Below are positions 33,241-44,000 of a stretch of 64,000 nucleotides of DNA, piece after piece. Each line of letters opens with the position of its first letter. The first letter of the stretch is position 1. This DNA is from a bacterium (GTDB lineage: Bacteria; Hinthialibacterota; Hinthialibacteria; Hinthialibacterales; Hinthialibacteraceae): positions 1-64,000 of the forward strand of contig WGLV01000004.1 in the NCBI GenBank assembly GCA_016125385.1, in the 5' to 3' direction. The notes under the pieces are model-generated. The model ran no database searches. It was not told the origin of the DNA and saw only the letters and a program-made list of their open reading frames with translations. Both the position numbers and the translations under genes were made by a program.

Positions 33241-34281
33241 TCAAATTCCCTGCGATCTGGATGAATTGTCAGTGTTGATGCGCTGATACACTCGTATTTC
33301 CGCCATCACTGGTTCCAATACCAACACCCGGCCTTGTGAATCGACGGCGACGTCTAATCCCATCCGGTTGTAGCAGTACTCCGGCGTCGCTGTGAGACCG
33401 TCGCGCTGATCGAATGATTCCGCTCCCGCGACGAAACCAACAAAACGGCCTTCTTTGTCGTATACCTTTACGCGGGTGAGGCCTTTCTCGCAGGTGACGA
33501 TTCCGCTCTGGCCAGGCAACAACGCGAAACTGATGGGATTGCAGCATCCGCAGAACTTGTCAGGCTCTTGATTCGAAAATTCGCCCCACCATGACATCAG
33601 GTTTCCTTTGAGGTCATAGGTTTCAATTCGATGTTCTCCGGTATTGGCCGCGAGAAGCTGACCGTCGGATGTATAAGCCAGGTCGAAATAGTTGCTGGGT
33701 AGATTGAAGTCGCCGAACGAATCCAGTTTTTGACCGGAGGCGTCGTATCGAATCACCGAACGGCTTCCAAAATCGGCGGCGAAGACGATATCCGGCGTTA
33801 CAACGATCGATGTGATTTCCGCGCCGGAACCGATGCTTTCCCACTGACTTTTTAGTTGGCCGGATGCATCGAATATTTCAATGTGATCCGTAACGCCGAG
33901 ATAAATAGAGCCATCTTTCAAAACGGTTACAGCCGTGAGTTCCTTGTCGCGCTCGATCGTCAAAGGAAGACGCTTGCCTGTTGAATCGAATACGTGCAAC
34001 TGCTGGCCGCCGAGGGTATAGATTTGATCCTCGGGTCCCACGGCGATCGCGCGTCCCCACGAATGGCCGGTGTTGATGCGGGGGGAGGCTTCTTTATACA
34101 GAATCATGGCTGGATCTGTTTTACGTAACTCGGAAAGATCGTATTGGTATTCCGGCCCCAGTCCGTTGCCCTTTTCTCCGAAGCGATCGGTTGACACGAT
34201 CGACAAAACAACGCCTCCCAGGGCCACGGCGATCACAAGCCCTATCACCCACTGGTTATTTTTTTGTTTTGTTGATTTCAT
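33241..34281 (-). CDS. NHL-repeat beta-propeller with membrane anchor, operon gene 2
   Basis: One N-terminal helix (~8-30), then a six-bladed NHL-type propeller. Blades include AVGPEDQIYTLGGQQLHVF, VLKDGSIYLGVTDHIEIFD, YTSDGQLLAANTGEHRIETY and DVAVDSQGRVLVLEPVMAEI, each with the NHL pattern G.(I/V)Y(V/L)....IxVFD. Near the middle, FCGCCNPIS has three nearby cysteines. NHL domains mostly bind proteins or ligands; exported forms occur in redox operons of related phyla. It lies 22 bases after the first propeller gene and 18 before the small Cys-rich gene. Confidence 0.85.
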   Translation of the reverse strand: MKSTKQKNNQWVIGLVIAVALGGVVLSIVSTDRFGEKGNGLGPEYQYDLSELRKTDPAMILYKEASPRINTGHSWGRAIAVGPEDQIYTLGGQQLHVFDSTGKRLPLTIERDKELTAVTVLKDGSIYLGVTDHIEIFDASGQLKSQWESIGSGAEITSIVVTPDIVFAADFGSRSVIRYDASGQKLDSFGDFNLPSNYFDLAYTSDGQLLAANTGEHRIETYDLKGNLMSWWGEFSNQEPDKFCGCCNPISFALLPGQSGIVTCEKGLTRVKVYDKEGRFVGFVAGAESFDQRDGLTATPEYCYNRMGLDVAVDSQGRVLVLEPVMAEIRVYQRINTDNSSRSQGI

Positions 34282-34303
34282 AATCCTGACACCGTCTTCG
34301 AAT

Positions 34304-35695
34304 TTAATGAGCCGTCACGTCCAGGCAAACCATTCGGGTCATGTCTCGAACGATCATGCGGCCTGAGGCGAATGCGATCGGCCCCCATGAATCATGACCG
34401 TGAAGCACTTGAGTCTGGTCGATCAGCCGAAACTCGCTGGGCGTAACTTCCACGCGGCTTAACAATCCTGAGTCATTCATAACATAGAGAATCGAACCGG
34501 CGATCATATACGACCCCATGCCGAATCTGTTTGCGGCGCCGCTGGTCCATTTTTCATCACCGTCCAGATCCAGGCAAACCAGTTGACCGTCAGGGCGAAC
34601 GCCGTAGAGATAACCATTGTACAAAATGGGGGTATGTTGAGTTGAACCGAATCGCTCGGGAGGAAGCCGGTAGAGTATTTCGGTTTCGATCTTTCCTTCG
34701 GTTTCTTTCAATTGCAGCATCATGCCGCCGGCATCGTAGCCCCCGCTGAAAAATATGCGGCCGTCTCCGACGATAAGCGGAGAAGGGACGTTCGCGATGC
34801 GGATTTTCCACTCATCGGTTTCCCACAGGATACGCCCATCGTCCGCGGAGACGCCGGTCACGCCGCCATCAGCGCAGTAGACGTACATCCTCTTTCCGTT
34901 GAACTCCATCGGGACCACGGAAGAATGGGTCATTTTCCAATCATGAGGGTTGGGCGACTCCCAAATGGTTTCACCGGTTTCCAGATTCAACGCGACGACG
35001 AGAGCGCTGCCTCCCGGCGCGAGAATGGCGCGTCCATTGTCGATCAATGGATTCTGTCCAGCGTACCACTCCGGCACTTTGGTTCCGTACGCCTGAACCA
35101 GATCAAGAGACCACTTCTTTTCACCCCCGATCGAATCGAGGCAGGTGACGTGACATTTCGGCCCCAGGGCCAGAACCACGGATTCAGTGACAAAAGGAAC
35201 GGTACGGCTCATGCCGTGATTGCGCTTGATGGTTACAGGGTAGGTATAGCGCCAGATTTCTTTGCCATCATTGAGAGACAGACAACGAAGGGCGTCCGCT
35301 TTGTTGTCGCGATCGTAGTCCATGAGGTAAACCCGCCCGCCGCGGATGGCGGCGCCGGCGAATCCTTCGCCGACGTCCAGTCCCCAATACTCATTGAAAC
35401 CGGCGTTTGGTGAAGCTGGTTGGTAACTCTCCTGGCTGATGTTGTCCAGACGCTCTCCGTGAAAACAGGGCCACGCGCCCTTCATGTCTCCCGGGACGCC
35501 GTCTGAGAGTATTAATCGCCCTTCGGGACCGGTACGGCTTCCGCTTCTGGATGTCATGGCGGGAGCTCCATCCATTCCGGGAACGCGTTCCTGCATTGTA
35601 TAGGGAGAAGGGGAGGCGAACCAAAACCACAAGGCAAGGACGCCGAAGATCGAGAGAGAAGCGAGAATGAGGTTGCCAGACCGAGATGCGTTCAC
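34304..35695 (-). CDS. Membrane-anchored PQQ-like beta-propeller, operon gene 1
   Basis: GTG start (35695) with weak AGGT upstream; the first ~28 residues are one hydrophobic anchor. The rest (~80-463) is a propeller with typical strands: LSLNDGKEIWRY, LDSIGGEKKWSLDL, LNLETGETIWESP, VSADDGRILWETD, LDLDGDEKWTSGA. This is the PQQ-like fold; no quinone-binding evidence is visible. It is the first gene of the six-gene operon running down to 29354, presumably transcribed from a promoter in the 138-base gap at 35696-35833. Confidence 0.85.
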   Translation of the reverse strand: MNASRSGNLILASLSIFGVLALWFWFASPSPYTMQERVPGMDGAPAMTSRSGSRTGPEGRLILSDGVPGDMKGAWPCFHGERLDNISQESYQPASPNAGFNEYWGLDVGEGFAGAAIRGGRVYLMDYDRDNKADALRCLSLNDGKEIWRYTYPVTIKRNHGMSRTVPFVTESVVLALGPKCHVTCLDSIGGEKKWSLDLVQAYGTKVPEWYAGQNPLIDNGRAILAPGGSALVVALNLETGETIWESPNPHDWKMTHSSVVPMEFNGKRMYVYCADGGVTGVSADDGRILWETDEWKIRIANVPSPLIVGDGRIFFSGGYDAGGMMLQLKETEGKIETEILYRLPPERFGSTQHTPILYNGYLYGVRPDGQLVCLDLDGDEKWTSGAANRFGMGSYMIAGSILYVMNDSGLLSRVEVTPSEFRLIDQTQVLHGHDSWGPIAFASGRMIVRDMTRMVCLDVTAH

Positions 35696-35833
35696 TTGAA
35701 ACCTGATGCTAAAGCTGAAGATGAAGTTTTATTTTGATGCCGACAGAGCGTCCTCAATTTATGAAAATATACCAGTTATGTCATGAATTACAAAGAGAAA
35801 AATGAATAAAAGAGATTATTGTAGAGATGATTA

Positions 35834-36733
35834 TCACTCGGGATTTTCTGATATATCTCGAACCAGCCGGAATCCGAACCCGCTGTAGCTGTGCGGGTTA
35901 TCCGGGGCGTAACCGTAACGGAAGGCGGAGCGGCACCCCAATGCGTCAAAACTCCACCCCCCTCCGCGCAGAACTTTGTGTTCGCCGGTTTCGGGCCCTT
36001 GAGGGTCTACGACCGGTCCACTTTCGGATGGATTTGACCACCAGTCATGGCACCACTCGTAGATGTTGCCGTGCATGTCGTAAAGCCCCCATGGATTGGG
36101 CTTTTTCAAAGCAACTTCTTTGGCTCCTTGGGGATTATTGTTTCCACACCACCACATGTATTGGTCATGGATTTCACATTGTTCGCATACATCCCCGCAA
36201 TTCAATACATCTCCATGTGAAAAGCGTGTCGTAGTTCCCGCCCGGCAGGCGTATTCCCACTCCGCCTCGGTCGGCAGGCGAAACGTGCCCAACCCCATTT
36301 CATTCAATTTTTGGATAAACTGCTGGCAATCGTTCCATGTCACATAATAAACCGGGAAGTCGGGACCGATGCCGTGGTCTTTCGCGGGATTGGAACCCAT
36401 CACCGCCTGCCATTGCGCCTGCGTGACTTCATATTTCCCCAGATAGAAATCATGAGTAATCGTTACGGTATGCGGAGGCCATTCCCATTCATGCCGGGCG
36501 CGTTCATCCATCGGCGCCCCCATGGTGAATGATCCCGCCGGAATACGGATCATCTCCAGCGGTTTGGCTTCCTGAGACAAATTCGGAAGCGGCGCGATGA
36601 TGACGCCGCTTCCGTCGTTAAGTTCCATTTCTTGCGCAAACGTTACTGAATGAATCCAGATGATGCCGATTACAATCCACCGTATGAAACGCCAAAAGTC
36701 GCTGTTTTTGCTACGGGTGAAACGATACATCAT
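35834..36733 (-). CDS. Secreted SUMF1/FGE-like protein, probably non-catalytic
   Basis: Signal peptide after MMYRFTRSKNS (hydrophobic segment ~14-33, cleavage near FAQ-E). The FGE-sulfatase fold follows: MIRIPAGSFTMGAP, HTVTITHDFYLGKYEVTQAQ, FRLPTEAEWEYACRAG, GLYDMHGNIYEW, VLRGGGWSFDALGCRSAFR, SGFGFRLVR. Formylglycine-generating enzymes need two active-site cysteines around the WSC..xxxC region; here the first position is replaced (WSFDALGC), so oxidation of a sulfatase cysteine is unlikely. Such proteins can serve other roles, for example as binding scaffolds. The 36734-36807 gap separates it from the upstream propeller gene, so it may be the second gene of a small operon. Confidence 0.85.
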   Translation of the reverse strand: MMYRFTRSKNSDFWRFIRWIVIGIIWIHSVTFAQEMELNDGSGVIIAPLPNLSQEAKPLEMIRIPAGSFTMGAPMDERARHEWEWPPHTVTITHDFYLGKYEVTQAQWQAVMGSNPAKDHGIGPDFPVYYVTWNDCQQFIQKLNEMGLGTFRLPTEAEWEYACRAGTTTRFSHGDVLNCGDVCEQCEIHDQYMWWCGNNNPQGAKEVALKKPNPWGLYDMHGNIYEWCHDWWSNPSESGPVVDPQGPETGEHKVLRGGGWSFDALGCRSAFRYGYAPDNPHSYSGFGFRLVRDISENPE

Positions 36734-36807
36734 GCCTGGCTTCCCAATTTGGTTTACGGGTTAATCATTGAGTGGGTATCGAAATCTTTTCGAACCGGGC
36801 GCCAGCG

Positions 36808-38148
36808 CTATTTCACCGCCGCTTTCACGTCATAGCAGAACAGCACATCCTGATCGCGCAAGTACAGCTTGCCGTTTGCGATCACCGGATGAGGCCAGGC
36901 TGGAAGGTTGCTGCGGCCGGGCTGTTCGAAGCGGCCGCGCTCGATGTATTCTTCCCGGCTTGGTTCAAGCAGAAGCATGACGCCTTCTTCAGTGCGATAG
37001 TAAATCCGGTTATCCGCGAAGGCGATCGCGCCTTTGGATGCCCGGCGTTTATCCTGGTCGCGCTCGTTCCACAATATTTGACCGGTTTTGAAGTCGAGGC
37101 AGATGAGATATCCACCCGAATTGCCGCCATTGGCGCCATAGAGAGCGCCGTCAACCACGATCATGCCGCCGTGGTGGTTTTCCATATCCCGGGTGTGATA
37201 GACTTCTTCGGCTTTGATTCCTCCGTCCGCATCTTTGCTCAACTTCGCCAATCCACCACCCGCGCCATAGGCTGAGGCGGCGAAAACAAATCCATCCTGA
37301 TAGATGGGCGTGGAACAATTGATCCCGTTTCGATTGGCGGGCCGGTCGTATTGCCAGAGAAATTTCCCATCCTCCGCCGAAACGCCCACGAGCGCCTTCG
37401 AGGTGAACTGCACGTATTGCCTCACCCCATCAAAATCGATGGCGATCGCTGAAGCGTAAGCCGCGCTGGAGCCGCCGCCACCGCCGCGACGGTTGGTTTG
37501 GCTGGCCTGAGCGGGAGGGGCAGGGTCAGGGACAACGCTCTTCCAGATCAATTCGCCGTTGAGCTTGTTCAACGCGATCAGGGTGGCGTCTGGAGCGCCG
37601 GGTGTGCAGATCAGCTTGCCGCCGTCGATCAGCGGCGATTCATTGTATCTCCAGGTGGGTAAGACTCCGCCAAAATCTTTAATGAGATTGCATCGCCAGA
37701 CGATTTCTCCGTCTTTAACCTGAAGGCAAACCAGATCGCCGCCCAAACCCAGAACATAGAGGCGATCTCCATCGACTGTGGGGGTGCATCCCGGTCCTTC
37801 TTTACCCTGTGGCATTCCTTCCGTCAAAGCCGGCCCGAGCTTCGTCGCCCAGAGTTCAGAGCCATCCTTTTCGGAGAGGGCCCAAACCACCTCATCACCG
37901 CCGCGGCTGCTCATGCCGAAGATCCGTCCATCGGCAATGGAGGGAGCGCTGTAGCCTCCGCCAATTCCGTCGATCTTCCACGCGAGGGGCGGCCCATCCG
38001 CCGTCCATTCCTGCAACAGTCCCTGTTCTTTTGAAATGGCGTTTCGGTCGGGGCCTTGCCATTGCGGCCAGTCGAGGGCCTCCGATTGCATGATAAAGAA
38101 CGGAACACTGAACATCACCAACATCAGAGTTAACACGGTGCGTTTCAT
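36808..38148 (-). CDS. Secreted PQQ-like beta-propeller protein
   Basis: Two adjacent ATGs at 38151 and 38148; GGAGGT lies 3 and 6 bases upstream, so 38148 is preferred. A signal peptide ([20 protein letters not shown]) ends near SEA-L. The mature part is an ~8-blade PQQ-like propeller: [15 protein letters not shown] at the start, [61 protein letters not shown]. The WPQ(F/W)RGP opening is typical of exported PQQ-like proteins in Planctomycetota-like bacteria, some coupled to carbohydrate or alcohol oxidation. No PQQ-binding Asp/Cys pair can be assigned. Confidence 0.88.
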   Translation of the reverse strand: MKRTVLTLMLVMFSVPFFIMQSEALDWPQWQGPDRNAISKEQGLLQEWTADGPPLAWKIDGIGGGYSAPSIADGRIFGMSSRGGDEVVWALSEKDGSELWATKLGPALTEGMPQGKEGPGCTPTVDGDRLYVLGLGGDLVCLQVKDGEIVWRCNLIKDFGGVLPTWRYNESPLIDGGKLICTPGAPDATLIALNKLNGELIWKSVVPDPAPPAQASQTNRRGGGGGSSAAYASAIAIDFDGVRQYVQFTSKALVGVSAEDGKFLWQYDRPANRNGINCSTPIYQDGFVFAASAYGAGGGLAKLSKDADGGIKAEEVYHTRDMENHHGGMIVVDGALYGANGGNSGGYLICLDFKTGQILWNERDQDKRRASKGAIAFADNRIYYRTEEGVMLLLEPSREEYIERGRFEQPGRSNLPAWPHPVIANGKLYLRDQDVLFCYDVKAAVK

Positions 38149-38562
38149 CATAAGACCTCCATGCCGGAGAGGGTGACTTGCGGCTATATTTGTTGCCAAA
38201 GTTACGTTCAGATTAACCGTACCGAAAATCACGTTTCCTTGTGACTTTCGGCGATTGCACCAAGGTCCAATACGAACATAATTCTGACAACCGCTATAGT
38301 TCAAGGGAAATCGTACACAAAAAGCAGGCGAAAATATACTTGTTCATAAAAAATCAGGGAGCCATTGTATTAGTAATTTTTATTAATAATTTTGTTTATT
38401 TGCATATGGGTTATGGAAACGCGAAGGCCACAGGTACACGATACGGCCTTGGCGCATAAGCAAACGAACAGACAACTGCTATCGTCCGCATCGACAGCGG
38501 CGATGTTGCGCTCCTCTCTCAATTCATCATCGAATCTCTAATCGAATCGACGGTTTTCTCGA
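38149..38562. other. Intergenic region, no gene seen
   Basis: About 410 bases between the propeller gene start and the stop of the GHL6-like gene. The AT-rich part (38330-38410) may hold the promoter for the propeller gene, which reads leftward. Nothing else recognisable. Confidence 0.45.
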
Positions 38563-40734
38563 TCACAGATCAATGATGACGACATCGTGAACATCATTGA
38601 TCAAAAGGTCGATCTGATGGTCTGAGACCTTGTTTAATACAGTATTGTCGTTAGAGCAGAAGGCATCTTTGATTTTGTTTCTGATCTTGACCGATGCGCG
38701 ATATAGGGGCTCATCTTCAACCAGCGTTGGCAGGCTATAGGGCCGGTTTTTTGAAGGCGTCCAACCCGGAGGAGTCTGGCGGCCCAGAAAGTGGACGCGG
38801 AAACGGTTTTCTTCTCTGGATATTACGGTTTCAACTATCGTTGGCGCGTCGATCGATATCTCTGGTTCCTGATTCAAATAACGGATTGCGTTGCGCAACA
38901 AATATCGGTCTTCAGTCATGCGGTGTTCGCTGGCGGACGCATAATCAGGCGAGCCGGCGATCGTGACGATTTTTCCCCGGCCGTATTGATTGAGCAGAAT
39001 CGCCGGACCGACCGATTGATCCGGAGACATGGGCATATCCGTGCTCTCTTTGCCTTGTTTTTGACGAACGGTACGGGCGGGTTTCATCAGATCGCCGATG
39101 GCTTCAGCCGTCGTGGCTTTATAAACGACGCCCGGCCCTTCAACAAGAAAAGGCCAATCCAACGGAATTTGTTCATATAGAGCCATTCTGGGCTGATTCA
39201 GCTTGTGCAACTGGACATGATTATCCAGTGAAGGAAGAATCTCAAATGCGTTTGCGCCACTTAATTCTGATATGGCGCTATCATTTCGCGGGCGCCCCAT
39301 CCAATCGTACATTCCGGTAACACCGGTAACAATCAGATTCCCGCCATTTTCAAGATAGGTTTTAAATAAATTGATTTCGCGATCCGAGAGAATTGCAATA
39401 TTTGGAAGAATCAGAGTCTTCAGATGGGTGATTGAATTCAAAGAAACATTTTCATCCAGAACGATTTCATAGGGGATATGTTCGTAAACACAGGTTGCAT
39501 GAGCGCCATTAAAACTTTGTTGATAGCGCCATGCTTCTTCTTTGGCGTACCAATCTCTTGTGCGTTGTGAATAATAAATTCCTACTTCCGCATAATTCGG
39601 TTGACCGAAATGGTCTTTCTTTTTGAGAACTTCTTTGAAGATTTTTCCGAATCGATCGTAAGCGACGCTGTCCAGCGAGCCATCGTATCGCGTTTTATCC
39701 ACGATCGTGACTTGTCCGCCATGAGCGAGTAACGTAAACATTTCCCACCGCATGTCATTCAGCGGGCGGGTCGTCTGATCGTGATACATTCTTACTCCGC
39801 GCTGCATGACGACTTGATAGCGTCGCCCGGGCGTGGACGCGGCGAGAAAGCGAGCCGTTTGACCGACGCCCAGCGCGCTGAATCCCCACACGCCGGTTTC
39901 GCCGGTGACAAAGTCGCCGTTATCGGAATGTTGTACGGGACGCTGGCCGACTTCGAAGGAAAACGGTGGATAGCCATGATAGTTAAAATCCACGGTGATG
40001 CCGGGTTTGATTGACTTAACGTATTGGTATAATTCTTTTTCAAATCGATCGCTGGTGTTATAACGGAACTCCAGCATCTTGTCCCAATCCTCGTCCCATG
40101 TGACCCCAGCAGGCATCTCTTCGCCATATTCTTTTTTGAATAAAGATTGGCAGCGTTCACACCAGCAGCCATAGGGAGGCCCAAAACCCTGGTCGAGCAT
40201 ATCGATGTGTAATCCGCTGATGTCATATTGAAGCATTTCATCCAGCACGGCTTTGGCATGATCGATATAGCCGGAATTAAAACAGATACGCCCAAGACGT
40301 GCGCCGTCAGCGCCTCTCATTTCATACTCAGGATGATCGCGCAGCGGGTAACCGTTGCCTTGAACAACACAATAAATTATGACGGGCAGGTTGTGCGGTT
40401 TCGCCGCATCAATGGTCTCCTGGATGACGTCGCGGCCGTTTAAGCCGGGGCACTGTGGAGCGGCGTTCGAATTGTAATAGGCGTATTCACTGTCTTTTCC
40501 CCATATCACAATATATTGCGACCCAGTTTGCAGTTGCGCCGCAACAATATCTTTTCCAGAAAATTTGGCGGCATACTCAATATCGCTGGTATCGCCGCCG
40601 AATTGCGCTCCGGTGGGGCCCACTTCCATTCCGACAAGTAAACGCTCATACCAGGGTAGTTGCTCTTCAGAGTATGAATAGAAGGTCAGGAGACTTGTAA
40701 CCATAAAAACTGGAAGGAGTTTTCTGGATAACAT
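38563..40734 (-). CDS. Secreted GHL6-like glycosidase with beta-galactosidase-type trimerisation domain
   Basis: Signal peptide MLSRKLLPVFMVTSLLTFYS, cleaved near YSE. The barrel region (~25-400) has VAAQLQTGSQYIVIWGK, HNLPVIIYCVVQ, EYEMRGADGARLG and SGLHIDMLDQGFG, CWCERCQSLFKKEYGEE: a pattern of hypothetical glycosyl hydrolase 6 (GHL6). A GATase-like trimerisation domain (~430-640; HLKTLILPNIAILSDRE, YLENGGNLIVTG, GRGKIVTIAGSPDYAS) follows, as in GH42-type proteins. The two Asp in HIDMLD are candidate catalytic acids. Substrate unknown; likely a plant or algal glycan, from context with the GH29 and GH36 enzymes. A 267-base gap with a terminator follows toward 41002. Confidence 0.7.
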   Translation of the reverse strand: MLSRKLLPVFMVTSLLTFYSYSEEQLPWYERLLVGMEVGPTGAQFGGDTSDIEYAAKFSGKDIVAAQLQTGSQYIVIWGKDSEYAYYNSNAAPQCPGLNGRDVIQETIDAAKPHNLPVIIYCVVQGNGYPLRDHPEYEMRGADGARLGRICFNSGYIDHAKAVLDEMLQYDISGLHIDMLDQGFGPPYGCWCERCQSLFKKEYGEEMPAGVTWDEDWDKMLEFRYNTSDRFEKELYQYVKSIKPGITVDFNYHGYPPFSFEVGQRPVQHSDNGDFVTGETGVWGFSALGVGQTARFLAASTPGRRYQVVMQRGVRMYHDQTTRPLNDMRWEMFTLLAHGGQVTIVDKTRYDGSLDSVAYDRFGKIFKEVLKKKDHFGQPNYAEVGIYYSQRTRDWYAKEEAWRYQQSFNGAHATCVYEHIPYEIVLDENVSLNSITHLKTLILPNIAILSDREINLFKTYLENGGNLIVTGVTGMYDWMGRPRNDSAISELSGANAFEILPSLDNHVQLHKLNQPRMALYEQIPLDWPFLVEGPGVVYKATTAEAIGDLMKPARTVRQKQGKESTDMPMSPDQSVGPAILLNQYGRGKIVTIAGSPDYASASEHRMTEDRYLLRNAIRYLNQEPEISIDAPTIVETVISREENRFRVHFLGRQTPPGWTPSKNRPYSLPTLVEDEPLYRASVKIRNKIKDAFCSNDNTVLNKVSDHQIDLLINDVHDVVIIDL

Positions 40735-40941
40735 CGCGATGCACCTGAAACTGGATTGTGTAATTTTCTGATGAAAAGTCTATGAAGGTATCATGAATCA
40801 GGCTCGGTCGCAATCGATTTGCAACCAGCAAAACGCCTTTATCCCGCGCGTCTCTTATGGGCGTTTTTTGATGCGTCGTACAACCTTGTCCATTTGGACG
40901 TTACACAACCCGCTATCGGGAGCAATGCAACACTGATCTGC

Positions 40942-40976
40942 AAAAAGAAAGCGGGGATGAAATCACCCCCGCTTTC
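40942..40976 (-). terminator. Rho-independent terminator of the 41002-48015 gene
   Basis: On the minus strand: stem GAAAGCGGGG (rightmost 40967-40976)/CCCCGCTTTC (40947-40956), loop of ten bases, then TTTTT (40942-40946 complement). Confidence 0.85.
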
Positions 40977-41001
40977 AGTTCAGCGTACGCGAATTCGCGT
41001 G

Positions 41002-44000
41002 TTATTGATTGTCATCGGTAATGCGATCGATCTTCAAACTATTGGGGCCGATCAGCGTGCCCGCAGTCAACGGGATCACATTGACGTTGTCCACGTAAAC
41101 CGTTACCGGTCCGGGCGCGTTTGCTTCAACCTCCAGCTGAAGCACGACGGACAGCGTGTCGGACGTGGTCGGCTGATAGATCAGCGAAACCCGGCGATAC
41201 CCTTCGGCGAGGTGTTTGTTGTTGGCCGGGATGAGTGCGTTAATCGAGCCGTCGAAACTGCCGTCGAGCGCCGCTAGAGCGAACTTGCCCTCCGGCCCGC
41301 TGGTCATGACGGCGGCGGAGACCACCACCGGAAGCCGTCCCACCGTGATTCCCCGGGCGAAGATCGTGATGACTTCTCCCGGCTGGCAGGTCAACGAGAC
41401 GCCACGCCCGTCCGTCGCCCGGCTTCCCTCTTCCGTGGGGATGGGGCCGATGGCGGCGAGACCCGATTTCGCGTTGATGAAGCCGCCTGGCTGAACCAAA
41501 AAGCCTTCGGCGTCGAGCGTGTCAGCGTTGAATGTGAATACTTTGATCGCCTTGGGGGCGGTCGAACCGGCTTGCGGGGTGGGCGTAGGTTGAACCGTGG
41601 GCCGAGGCGTCGCGGTGGGGCGAGGCGTTGGCGTAGCGCCCGAGGCGTCGCCGATCAGGACGGGAATCAACGCCACGTTGTCGTCTTCATCCGATTCCGC
41701 GATCTTACGGGTTTCATCGACAAGAACGCCGAGATAATACCAACCCGGAACGACGCTGGGGGGAATCGACATGACGGATGCAGTGGAAACGAGCGTGTCT
41801 TCACCCGCGTTTAGCCCTGAAACTTGCTCGCGGCCTCCCACCAGCAAGCGGTCAGTCACGTCGACATGTTCATCTTCGGAAAGATAGAACGCCACGTTGA
41901 ACGAATCGCACGGCGCATCGCCCGTGTTCGCAACGCGGGCGATAATGCGGTCGCTGATCGCCTCTCCCGCGAGCAGGGTGGAGTAATCAGAAAGACGGAA
42001 CTCGACCGGTTTCAGGTTGGTCAATCTGACGCCGATCCCCACGCAGAACGATGCCGTGTTATTGGTTTCGTCCCGTTCGCTTACCGCGCCGGTTTCATCG
42101 ACGATCACGCCGAGGAAATACACGCCCGGCATCAGATCGTCGGGAATCGCCGCGACGGACGCGATTGAAACAGACTTACTTGCGCCCTGAGTGAGTTCGG
42201 CGACCGATTCGCGTCCTCCAACGATCAGCCGGTCGGAAGTCGTGATGGTTTCGTCTTCGGAAAGATACACGCCAATGGTAAAGCGGCCCGCGCCGGCGTT
42301 GCCTTTATTTCCGACCAGCATACGCAGACGGTTTCCGATGGTTTCGCCCGCGTAGAGCTCGTGCTCGCCGTCGATGCGGAAAGAAAGCGGCACGAGGTCG
42401 GGCTGGGCGGTCTCAATTGAGACGGGAATCACCGCTGAATTGTTGGTCTCGTTGCTTTCGGCGTTTGTATTGGTTTCATCCGCCAGGGCGCCGAGGAAAT
42501 AAACGCCGGGGGCGACATCAGCTGGGATCGCCATCTCTTCTGCGATGGAGACGCCGAGCGATTGCCCCGCCGTCAGAGCGCTAACCGATTCCCGGCCACC
42601 GATCAGTAAGCGATCGCTCGTTGTGATCTGCGCGTCGGTGGAGAGATAAAAGCCCACCGTGAAGTCCGCGCTATCAGCTGAACCGTTGTTAGAGGCGATG
42701 GCTTCGAGTCGTGAGCCGATGACTTCGCCTGTTAAGAGGCGTTTATCGCCGCTCAACATAAAGCGTGAAACGATCAGATCTGGTTTTGGCGTGGTGGAGG
42801 ACGTCACACGTTCAACGGCGAACACATGGATAGCGGGAGGAATCTTGCCATCGCCCCGCGAAGCCGCGTACAGGAATTTGCCATCATCAGACAGGAGGAT
42901 CGCGGTCAGGTTGGCGAAGGAGGCGCCCAATTCCTGCGAGCCCAGTTTGCCCGCGAGCGACAGCCCGTTCTTCCCCTGGGTTAAAACGCTGATTCCGTCG
43001 GGATTCACCACAAGCAAGGCGCTTTCACCACGCAGCCACAGGGTTTGAGACGCCGTGGTCAGCGATGCGTCACGAGCCGATGAGCCGATTGAAAAAACAC
43101 CGGCGTCATCGCGCTTGAGTAAGGCCACCGCGCCGCCTTGCGCCGACAGCAGGCTGATTCGATTGCTCGACGGATCAATGTCAATTTCAGTATAGTCAAT
43201 CGCTTTGCCATCCGCGGTTTTGTTCAGATCGAGGCGATTATTCAAAACGAGATTGCCGCTGTCGGGATTGATGGCGAACGAGGCTAATGAGCGGTCGCCG
43301 CTGGTGAGCACGAGCAGAGTGCGGCCGCCGTCGGTGAAGCCCATGTCTTGAATCGCGGGGGGATTGGTGACGTCAACGCCGCCGACGCGGAATAATTTAA
43401 CGAATACGAGCGCGCCGGTCTTTTCATCTCTCTTGAAGGCGACGATCCGCTCGCTCCCTTTTTGCGCCGCGTACAGGTAGCGTCCATCGGGAGACAACGC
43501 CAGCTTGAACGACGCCCCCGCCTGGGTGGCCGCCAGTTCGGTGAGCGTTGAGACGGGTTTCAGCTCACCGGAATCGGGATTGCGTTGAAACGTGGTAAGG
43601 ACGCCCTTGCCGTTGACGGCATATAGCAATGCACCGTCGGGGGAGAGGACGAAATCGCCGGGTTGGTTGACGTCGTCCTGCTGCTGACGGGCGCCGGCGT
43701 ATGTCAACAGACCATTCTCCCGATCACGCTTGAAGTAAGCCAGCGAGTTGTCATCAACGCTGGATGCGTAGATAAAGCGGCCGTCGGGCGTGATGTTGAT
43801 CCGTTTGACGCCTCCCAGGCCAGACACACCGTCTTGTTTGTTGGCGTAGGTTTTCAGATGGTTGAAGATGAAAGGAAAATCAATCAGTCCACCGCCGGTG
43901 CGAGGAGTCGGAGTCACCGTCGGGGTTGGAACCGGCGTAGGCGTCGGAGCGCCGGGATATGACGCCGGGTTGAGCGGATCGGTGGAGGCGGATATTTCGG

